Assembly: GCA_932294295.1 (NCBI GenBank)
Contig: OW028580.1
Span: 30,822,136 to 30,886,135, forward strand
Source of the DNA: Alitta virens
Lineage: Eukaryota > Annelida > Polychaeta > Phyllodocida > Nereididae
Reading direction: 5' to 3'
Length of the DNA: 64,000 bases
The first letter of the stretch is position 1. Each line of letters opens with the position of its first letter. Shown here piece by piece: positions 1 to 11,274 of this stretch. Both the position numbers and the translations under genes were made by a program. The notes under the pieces were generated by a model. That model was not told the origin of the DNA. It was given only the letters and a program-made list of their open reading frames with translations, and did no database searches.

Positions 1-157
1 AACATGCTAAAGCCAGCTGCTTCTGTCCACTTCTATAGCTAATAATTGGCTTACATCTATCACCAAATAAATATAAATTGGTAAATGTAAGAAATTAATC
101 TAATATATCATAAATATGTACTTTTAGATCCGGTTTTGAGTAACCAGCCATTACAGC

Positions 158-207
158 TTTGTCTAGTTTCAATTTGACAGGCCATTTTTAATGAAACTAA
201 CTGTACT
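158..207 (-). repeat. Short fragment shared with a decayed LINE at 59 kb
   Basis: This 50-bp stretch just before the first exon nearly matches 59070-59120, which lies inside a decayed reverse-transcriptase element. It is therefore probably a relic of the same LINE family. The rest of positions 1-250 is AT-rich intron in which nothing else is seen. Confidence 0.5.
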
Positions 208-250
208 CACTGAGAGCTTCAGAAACTTGACAAATGAGCTGTGATTGCAG

Positions 251-437
251 ATATCATTGCCAGAGTGACTAATGGTGAGTCCACTCCCTACCGTCCAGTG
301 CTGGTCAGTTTGGCAAACAATGACCCTTTCGGCAAAAACCTGCTTATGTTGATCGAACAATGCTGGGAAGAAGATCCCGTCAGCCGCCCTAATGTCCTTG
401 CCATAAAAACAAAGTATCTGGCACTCAACAAAGGAAA
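251..437 (+). CDS. Guanylate cyclase exon a: end of kinase-homology domain
   Basis: The exon follows the acceptor gattgcag and ends before the donor gtatgt. It enters with two bases of a split codon and leaves with two. It encodes the last stretch of the pseudokinase domain, including [10 protein letters not shown] and the LNKGK lead-in to the dimerisation helix. The next upstream exon is outside the window. Confidence 0.9.
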
Positions 438-3400
438 GTATGTCCTAGTGTTACAATATCCTCATGTATATGCCTTTGTTGTAAACCTGTTCTGTAGTTT
501 TCACAAATTTCACGTGTTATATTGAATCAGGGCTCTAAATAATTCTACATGCTCTTAACGAAGCACGTTGATTATTTTGGATGCGAGTTTTATAATACAA
601 AAAAGAATTCATAAATTTTCAATAGTTCAGTCAGTGGATCGAGCAGTTACAGTTCCTTCATGTATAATTCATGTTCATATCTGTTCCATTACACTCAACC
701 TGGTGGTTATGTATGGTGCTTGCACCTCTGATGCACACTTGCATTTTATGAGTCATGATTTGGCTGGTTACAAACATGATTTCATAAGCATGTCCTAGAT
801 TCAGTGAACCATATCCCCTTGTCCACTACACGGGCACCCTCTGTCACCTGCTGTATGCCTGGTTGACCAGGGGCCTAAGCTATCATTGCATAGGATCATG
901 AGTCATCATGGACATTACAATATTAACAACTATGAAAAGTAAACACTTTATATGAACCAACTGTAACAGCAATTCCAGCTACTGGTAGATGTACTTGACC
1001 TTCACCATTGAAGAGCTGCATTAGTTACTCAATATGTTGATGTTTTGTCATTGGTAATATGTTGACATGTTTCATTGGTAATAATATGTTGACATGTTGT
1101 CATTGGTAATATGTTGATGTTTTGTCATTGGTAATATGTTACCATGTTTTCATTGGTAATATGTTGACATGTTTCATTGGTAATGTGTTGACATGTTGTC
1201 CCTTGTAATATGTTGACTTGTTGTCACTTGTAATATGTTGACAAGCTGTCATGGGTAATATGTTGATGTTTTGTCACTGGTAATATGTTGACATGTTTCA
1301 TTGGTAATGTGTTGACATGTTGTCCCTTGTAATATGTTGACATGTTGTCACTTGTAATATGTTGACATGCTGTCATGGGTAATATGTTGATGTTTTGTCA
1401 TTGGTAATAATTATGTTGACATGTTTCATTGGTAATAATATGTTGACATGTTGTCACTTGTAATATGTATATCTATGTTTTTTGTTTGATTTACTGGAGA
1501 AATACGCAAATATGTAAGTGCTGTATGAAGTATATAGTAAAATCTTCTGTTATTGACTTCTCAGCATGCCAATGGCAGATTTTCAGTATCAGATAATATT
1601 GAATTTATTCTTACATAAATCACCGTTTTTTTCCTAATATTCAGAGTAGTTACAGCTAAAAAAAGAAAAGAAAAAAAAGCTGAGTTTTCCATGAGAAGGA
1701 TAAACGCATGGAAAACGCATGGGTTTTAGCTAATTATAATGAAGCAAAAACCATGGAAAACGCACGTGGCAAAATTGGCCATGCAGTCTTAACATTACAT
1801 TCATTTCCGCTTTTGGATCGTACCTAGCACTTATTTTTTCACTAGGCGGTATAATATCATGGAGAACATGATTCGCATGATGGAGAAACATGCCAATAAC
1901 CTGGAGGAAGTGGTGGCAGACAGGACACAGCAACTGACAGAAGAGAAGAAGAAGACGGACCTGTTGCTCTACCGAATGCTACCAGAGTAAGTGCATTGCC
2001 TCAAGAGTTTTGCCCTTGTGGTCTTTGAAGGTCACCAGAATGACAGATTAACTGGCTGGCAATTTTCATTTCAACATTATACCCTAAGTAGTCCTTTTTG
2101 TTTATAGGCCAGTTTGGAACTTAATATCCTTGGCTAAATAAATTAATGCGTTTAGTGATACACAATCAACTGCCCATGCCTTGATGAGCAACAGACAACA
2201 AAAAACATACAAGCTAACTAAACCAAAAATATCAAAACAGAGATCAACTGGTAAACAATTTCCAGGCCTGAGTTTCTTTTAATAATATATATGCTCCAAA
2301 ATTTGGCAAAAATGTTCACTTTGTGATACAGTTCTGAAACCTTGCACAATGACAGAGGTTGTTTTGTGAATTCGTTTTTACAGTGCCATACAATAATACT
2401 CAGTAGTTAAATAATTATTAGAAGGATATTGACCCCCATATATTGTACTTATGTATGTGTGTGTGTCTGCAATAAAGATAATAAATAATAATACCGTAAT
2501 TATTTTAATATGGACCCACCTCCAAAAACTTCCTGTTATGGAGCATGGTTGCCATGGAAACGAAAATTTTCATTTTTTATTTACTATCAAGAACATTAAG
2601 AGCAGGTGGAACCTAGCTTCTAAGCAACAGTTTTTTAATGTTGATCCAAAAGTTTAAAAAGCTGCGTGTTAATCTAACTCTTGCAAGCATCTGTCCGATG
2701 TATCGGCATCGGCTGATATTAGGAAACAATATCTGTTTCGGTATGGTATATTCATACAAGAATCAGTACACCTCTGATCACCAGCTTTATCCTCTTTCAA
2801 TGCCAAATGCTGATCGCTGATTGGTCAAAATCATGAATATAGTCCAGGGGCCAGTACCGTGCACCCCCCCCCCCCCCCACCAGGACTCTATGTGTATGGT
2901 ACCAAAATGTTCCTTAGGATGTCCTCTTTCATAAAAAAACAAGGTTTTAAGTAAAACGTTGGGATGAACTACCTCATTTGCATAAAGCAAGACTGACGTC
3001 AGTAGCGCAAAAATTCACAATCTCATAACCTAATGGACAGATTTGAGGGGGGGGATCATGTTCACTCAGGCTAACACGAGGAATTCAAAAAAAAGACCTT
3101 ATTTTACCCTCAGTACACTCCTTGTCTCCATATTTGTGGTGAGTAAGCTACAATTTTTTTAAAGTTGCGGAAAGAACTTAACTAAGATATGAGGTAGTTC
3201 ATCCCAACGTCTTACTTGGGAACAAGTTTTTTCTGAAAGAGGATATCCTAAGGAAAATGTTGGTACCATACACATAGAGTCCTGGTGGGGGGGGGGGGGG
3301 GGTGCACGGTAGGTCCCGCTAGCCACCAGACTAATATTTTCATTATTTCTAAAACGTGGGGACAGATCATTTTCTAAATGACTCAGAAGCTGAGAAAATT

Positions 3401-6400
3401 GTGTTTGTTTACATCGTTTCTTTTTCGTTTCTTTTTAGTGCTGTGGATTGAGAGTATTGACTGCCAAATGAATTTCATTTAAATTTGTTGTGCAAAATGA
3501 GAGACAGAGGATAGATTTGTTACCACGGGTTAATTTTGAGAATACAAGAATTTTTTCAACTCATATTTTGCTCAGCCTTCGACTTGATGAAATATGACAA
3601 CTTCATGAAATAAATTCCTGTATTCTCAAAATAAACGTGATAACTTTTAGAATTATTTATCAGTCAGATGATACTATGTTTCAGGGTGGTTGCTAACAAA
3701 CTGAAACTTGGTCAAACCGTGGAACCAGAGGAGTTCGAAAATGCGTCTGTCTACTTTTCTGACATCGTGAAGTTCACTGAACTGGCCTCGGGTAGCTCCC
3801 CAATGGATGTCATCGACTTTCTAAATGACCTTTGGACGCAGTTCGATGATGCCATAGCACGATACAATGTCTACAAGGTAAACTTGTCTTTGTCTCTTTT
3901 TAGTACCCTTATGTGTATGTCTGGTATTATGGAATGCTACAAATAACTAGAAAAATAACTGGAAAGGATCCTGGAACATTTGAGTGGAATTTTCGTGCAG
4001 ATTACATAGAAATTTGACAAATAATACAAAAATGACTTGTCCATCACACATATGAGAATTATGTAACATGCACCAGAGTTACATTAATTGCTACTTCTTA
4101 TAATTATGGATTGGTTCAATTTCATTGAACCACACATAAGTCATGTATTAAGAATAAGAATAAGAATAAGCTTTATTTAAAGTCATGGTTTGTAAAATAA
4201 CAATAAAACATTAGCCCATGGGCTATTACATGACAATGGAAGATGAGAATATATATACAGATGAAAGAACAATGACTAATGTCTATGTACAGGATGCACA
4301 GAAAAGCTTAGTGGGTTAACTTCACATATTCTTGACATCTTTGTTTGAATTCCCTGAGGGTGGTACAACTTTTAACATCTGATGGTAACTCATTCCATAC
4401 TTTAGCTCCATAGTACTTAAAAGAATTATAACCATAATTTATGCTTTTAAATCTATTTTGAATTATTCTTCTGTTATCTCTCATGTCATATTTATTGACC
4501 TTGATTTCAAACAAATCACATAAATAATCAGGAGATAGATTATTAATACATTTGTAAACCTCAATGCTTAACATATACTTCAAGTAACTTGTTACTGACA
4601 TGGTGTTACTTCTTTGTAGTAAATCTGAATAACTTGCATCAAAATCGCCATAAACAAATCGTAAGGCTCTATGCTGCAGACGATGACAATAGTTGAATAT
4701 ACTCTTAATAAAAGACATAAATATATTCATTTTCACAGCATGGTCTAACATATTGCTAAGTCTCATAAGTGCATTAATCTGTCGACTCGCCTTTTTACAT
4801 AATTGTGAAACATGAAGGTCAAAAGTAAGTTTGCAGTCGATTTCAATACCTAACAGTTTGGCATTTTCATTACGCATGACATTTTGACCACCTATGGTGA
4901 AATACTGTGGGGCATCATTCTTGTTGCCAAAGATAATGGCTTGGTATTTATCGGGGTTGGCTTGCATGCCATTTGTCATAAACCAATTGGTTATTTTATT
5001 TCCACATTGTTCTAATTTGCTAGTCAGTTCATAGGGGGAATCAGATGTGTACGAGATGGTGTTGTCATCAGCATAATTGTATAATTCAACACCTTGTGCA
5101 CAAAATAACATATCATTTATGAAAATATTAAACAGGGTTGGCCCTAAAATGGAACACTGGGGGACGCCCTTTCTTATCATGGACCAATCACTTCTGGCTT
5201 GCTTTACCTTGACACGTTGATATCTGTCATTCAAGTAGTTTTGAATAAGTTTAGCACAGTCTAGACTATAGCCATATGCATACAACTTCGCAATTAATAA
5301 ACCATGGGGGATAACATCGAAAGCTTTACTAAGATCCATGAAGATTGCTCCACAGTATTTACTATTATCTAATGCATATCTCCAATCTTCAATAGCTTTG
5401 ACTAAAACAGATTGTGTGTTATGATTTTTCCTGTAAGCAGATAGATAACCAGCTTTCTTATCTTAAAATATTCACTTAACTGACAATCAATGGCTGATTC
5501 CATGATTTTTGATATGCATGGGAGTATACTCACTGGTCTATATTTTGTTTTATCCAAAGGATTATCCTTCTTAAAGCATGGTGAAATTTCAGCAAGTTTA
5601 AGGTCACTTGGGAACTTTGCATTAACTATGCTATAATTTATAATACTTGTGATTGACGGTGCAAGTTCATTTCTTGCTAAATATAATAATTTTGGCGGTA
5701 ATTCATCAATACCGGTTGCCTTTTTTGGGTTTACTTTGGATAAAATATCATGGACTTGTTTGACAGTTAAAGTATTTAATACACATGTATCACCATTGTT
5801 CATGTCTCTTATTAGCTTAATACTTTCATGATCATTATATTTACACATGAGATTTTCAACACTGAGACCGGTACATGTATCATTGAAACCAATGTGATCT
5901 GTAATATATTTGTAATATTCATTAAACACATTTGCAACATCATTATTTTCAATTACTATATTATTTCCTTCCTTGAGCATAATATCATTCGATTGACCAA
6001 GTTTATCAGAGAAGTATGTTTTGTTACAAAGACTATACAGATTCAGTATTTCAGAGAGCTTTTCAGATTTTGAGTTAGTTTTTGACATATCAATATTTAC
6101 ATCACCAATAATAATTATCATATTGGACTCATGCTGACATTTGTCAAGTATAATACATAGATTTTCAATGAATTTGTTCACACAAGAGTATTCTTTGACC
6201 ATATAAACATAAATTAGGAGGTGAATGACCTTGGATCAAAGGTCAAGATCATAGGTCACCCTAAATTTTAAGATAAAAAATTATTGTAACTCACTTAACA
6301 TTTAAGGTAGAGTCTTGAACAAGATGTCAAAATGTTTGTATCATAATATTTGACCTTGGGTCACGTAAGGTCAAATGTTAAAAAGTGCTGTTTTTGACAG

Positions 6401-9400
6401 GTTTTGGGCCTGATTTTCATTCAAAACGACTGAATGCTGATTGATGTTGAGTGATGTTGTGGCATCCACATGTCATTTGTGACCCCCTGGGGTAATTACC
6501 CCCAAATTGGGTAGCATACTATAACTCATTACTGAATTATTGGATTTTCACCAAATTTGGGTTGTACACTACAGATGTCTTACAGAATTCGTGCAACTGC
6601 TTCAGATGACCTTGGGTCAAAGGTCAAGATCACATAATTACCTTGATCATAACATCAAGGTTACATACCTGAGATTAAAAAAATATCTTGTGCAGTTTAA
6701 CCTCCAGCAAAGGAAGTTGACAGGGTATTGTTATCACTTTGAGAAATGTCCATCCAGTGATGGGTGAGCAGGTGAGCGGCTGTGATAATTTCATTTCCAC
6801 AGAACTCAAACGCACTTACCCTGACAAAATTTCATACAGGAATACTCTATATGGACTAGTTGTGCCTTTTGATAGCTATAGTCACACTGACATGTCTCGG
6901 CTATAATTTAAAAAATTCTGACAAAATAGAAAAATTATAGTATGTTGGTATTCACTGAGGGTTTGCTGCAGCGCAGCCTATGTTACATCTTTTATAACAG
7001 TAACAAAGTAACATCACATATTGACTCAATGCACGTAACAGTGCTGACTGGGTGAAGACATGTAACTCTTTCAATAACAGTTACTAATATGCCATTGCAA
7101 CAAAACTGCAGGTTAACGCTCAGTAAATCCACAAGGTGTCGCCACTTCATTTCTGCTAGGTGGCGCCAACTACATGTCGTCTGCTTCAGTCGGGTTTTCT
7201 TACTCAGCATCCCTAGAAATAGGGCAACTTTTAACTATAAACTAGAAACCCACCTGCCTCTGATTATCTGGTATTTGCATACCTGGGAAATTGAAAACTG
7301 ATTAAAATGCCCACCTAGTTTTTACTTGTTTTGTATAAGCCAATATCATATTTCATGCCCAATATGATTCTGGCTCCGAGCTGCTCACCCAATTGGTGCT
7401 TTGATGCATTCCAGGGTGTCAGAATTACTGCCTAATCTAAGTGAACCACTATAGATCTACCAAATTTTCCCTTTGAAAAAAAAAACTGTAATTATATCTA
7501 CTACTGGTCATGATTTTAGTGTAAGAAAGAGCTTTGTTATTGAAGTCATACTTTTCTTCTGCACACCATTGGTTTTGTTTCCGTGGTTCAAACAGGACAA
7601 TAAGTAAATTATGTCAGACGATTGTTGCATTGGACAGTGTTTGTTTGTGATCACCTGGTCTGTCTGTGAAACATATTCTACATAAAGGCCTTTGCCAAGT
7701 TCATGGACCAGAGAGAGTTGTGATGACTTCTTGTTCCATAACCTCTTGTGCGTTGAGTGTCATAAGCTCTTGACCACTAGCAAAGGGAGTTTCTACATCC
7801 TTCTTGTACTGTGTGCTTCTTCATGATGCAGTGCTTGAGCTTGGTGTGTCTGGGAGCTTAAAACTCTTCAACACATTTGGAGCAGTCTGGATCTGCTGAA
7901 ATGAAGAGGAGCTTCAGGGCTCTCATACAACCCTTATTGGATCTATGTGACTCACGGTTACTTTTGAACATCGAATTCCTTTGAGCAATTCAGCATGTAC
8001 ATCGGGGTGACAGCTCGGCCATATCTCACTCATGAAAAGGCAGCCAACTTGCATAGTTATGTATGATCTATCACAACCATGGGCAGAGCTCATCACATGT
8101 TGGAGGTAGTGAAGGAAGTCTCCCTCATAAAGAGAGACCAAATGAAGCGACACCTCACTAGATCAAACTCTATGATGGTGTGTGCAAATTTCATGCTTGT
8201 AGATAAATCTGCACAATCCCTTCCCTAAGGACCTGGACTACAAAATAATTCAAGTGCTTGCGACACAGATCATCGGCATGCAGAGTGAACTCTGCCATGG
8301 CAGTAAAACCATGAATCAACACTACATTATCTTAGCTAGGTCAAAAAATATCTTGGCCTCCATCCTAAGCAAATCAAGCAGAAATATAATGATGACTTAG
8401 CAAGCATTTGTATCAATCTGCAATCAAGTATGAAGTACCTGCAGGAGAGATGCCTATAATTAGTGACACCAAGTCCTAGATGTTTATGTAATATATAAAA
8501 TAATAATGAAATAATAAAAAGAAGACCACCAAACTGCACTGTTATAATGCTGCTGGTACAAAAATATCTAAAAGAGCAGTAAATGAATCATTGCAAATAA
8601 TTAAGGTGTCTGTGAATTTACTTTTATATTCAGATATACACATATGTACAAATTGATCGTAGGATGTTATCAAAAGTGACCTCAACCTACAAAATGAATC
8701 GGGCAATCCAATGACTGAGATGGCATTCTAATTTCATGGACTGGAAACTAAACCCAATAACAAAAAGGATGTAATGTTTATCCGAGACTCCCATTGGCAA
8801 AGGCAGTTCCCTCAGCCAATGGGAGTCCTAGCTTTACATGATGTCCTCCTCTGAAGTTTAGTCTCCGGTATATGGAAGATCAGGCACATGCTGCCATGCC
8901 GAACTTGTTTATTTCATGCTATAAAGAGACAATTTGGGCATTTGGTACTTCAAGAATATCAGTTCAAAGAGGATCTTCTAAGGCAATTGTGCCTGGTAGA
9001 TGTGACAAATGCTCATCCATTAATATAACCAGACCAATGAACTGCCCTGATATTTAGGGTTGGACCATTAATTAATTTTCGATAGTGTCGCAGGTGGAGA
9101 CGATTGGAGATGCATATATGGTATGCAGTGGACTGCCCGTGAGGACGAACAACCATGCAGAGCAGATCAGCAACATGGCACTGGACATTCTCAGCCGCGT
9201 CACCACATTCATCATCCGTCATCAGCCCCAGACACAACTGCGTGTGCGCATAGGCCTGCACTCTGGTTCTGTTGCTTCCGGTACGGGCATTGTATTAAAA
9301 CAAATTACTATCAAATTTATATTGTGTTGAATCCTCCGTAACTTAGCCAATAATTAAGAGTGAAAGACTCCCATCCCTACATCACTGCTTGAACCTCTTG

Positions 9401-11171
9401 CCTCATGGCGTCAGGCTTGCTCTGCTGCGTTGTAAGACCATACGTTTTCACAACAACTTCATTCCTATAGCCATCAATTTCATAAACAGTATTGTTAATA
9501 GATAATCTGTGTGTAATGTAACATTATTTCATTATATCATTATGTATTGTCAGTGCTTGCCATACCAAATCCCATATACATTGCCTGGCACTAAAATATA
9601 TCTTATGTTATCTTATCTTTGCCTGGCAATAAAGTATATCTTATCTTATGTTATCTTATCTTTGCCTGGCAATAAAGTATATCTTATCTTATGTTATCTT
9701 ATCTTTGCCTGGCAATAAAGTATATCTTATCTTATCTTATCTTATCTTATCTTACTTGTTCGTTTGTGCAGGGGTGATCGGGATGACCATGCCCAGGTAT
9801 TGTCTCTTTGGGGATGCAGTGAACACTGCTTCTCGCATGGAATCCACTGGAAAACCTCAGAAGATTCAAATCAGTTCAAGCACTCAGCAAGCCCTGGCAA
9901 AGATCGGTGGATACTACACCCAACTACGCGGGGAGATATCGGTCAAGGTATGAGACACGAAGACAAGAATTGATGAATCACTTAACTTCTTTTACATGTA
10001 TGTTATTTAAAAGCCTACATAGTTAGTCTAAAAAAAACAGTCTTTGATATCTGAAAGAAAAGAGAAGACTATTTAGTAATATAAAAATGAAGTATTTTGT
10101 ACTCATGTTCCATCTTAGGAACAGCGCTGGCAAGATTAAAAAAAAAAAAAAAAAAAAACCCTACAATATTAGTGAATATAATATGGTTTTTTCTTATATT
10201 TTATTTTCAACCTTTATTCCATACCAAACAATTAAGCAGAGCTATTTGAGCTAATATGAGTAAATTTTCACAAATCACTTTTGATACTGAGTGCATGGGA
10301 TAATGATTGATAAGTCAATAATGGGAATATGCAAATGTGACAACACTTAACAAATTTATCACCTGGGACATTTCGAAATATTAATTGACAAGCCAGTAAC
10401 AGGAACTATTGTGACAAAACAAACATTTAACAGGTTTATCACTTAATACATATGGGCATGAAATGTTTCATCGTGCCCTGTTTCAACTTGCCCTGAGAGA
10501 CGTTGTTTAATAAAAATATCGCTCAGTGACATTCATACAGATTTGTGACAAGGAAACAGGGTGGAAAGTGACCTTCAGAGATGCAACAGTAACATTTTGT
10601 TCGAAGTATTTCCTGGAATTTTCATTAATTTATCATTGGTGATTCTTATAAGAAAAAGACAAGTTTATGTATTTTCCTTGTAGACAAGCCCCAAGCTTTC
10701 TGATTGATACGGCTTATGATGTCACCTGAAGAACATGATTGCTTTCATATATCAACAGGTGGCAGCAGCAATAACTAAATTATGCAATTAACTAAGATGT
10801 TTCAGCTTGCCCAATAGTGGATTTTCACGGAAGGTTCTCTGTATTTCCACCGGGTGGCTACGACAGTTACTGAAATTCTGAAGAAGTTCCCACCCTTGAT
10901 TCTGCAAAGTGCATCCTAGCAGCATTTTTAGTGCATTTTAATGTATATTCGACATCTTATCATTTAGTTGATTTCGGTTATTTCCCTTAGAATATTATAT
11001 TTATGGAATCAGTTAGTTATGATCTACTATGTCTGAAAATCAAAATGAGTAATAAGAGGAGAGGAAAGACTTATGTCATGCTGAACTCAGGACTGCCCAG
11101 TGAAATGACTCTGTTTTACCTTGCCCTCCTCTCCCCTACCTGTAACTGATTACTGACTGACTAGCTGACTT

Positions 11172-11222
<51 letters not shown>

Positions 11223-11243
11223 TACCAGCTTACTGACTGACTT

Positions 11244-11274
<31 letters not shown>

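Larger units (their letters stand above)
4148..6205 (-). mobile_element. Non-LTR retrotransposon (LINE), 5'-truncated, nearly intact RT
   Basis: Read on the minus strand, this holds the end of an AP-endonuclease domain ([10 protein letters not shown], about 6100), a linker with an internal loss, and a reverse transcriptase domain. RT signatures include [43 protein letters not shown] and the active site YADD (about 5067-5078). It ends with the [15 protein letters not shown] tail common to CR1/Jockey-group LINEs. A single frameshift near 5455 separates the two halves of the RT. The 3' end at about 4148-4180 is an AATAAA-like box with a short TTCTTA repeat, the usual LINE tail. It is inserted antisense in the large cyclase intron. 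Exact clade is uncertain. Confidence 0.92.

Noticed and set aside
6951..6984. Helitron 3' end
   Set aside because: A hairpin is present, but the following bases are CTAT, not CTRR, and no 5' TC end or Rep/helicase was found; left as an unclassified family.
7923..8153. Minus-strand frame in the cyclase intron
   Set aside because: Even composition but no family likeness and stops nearby.
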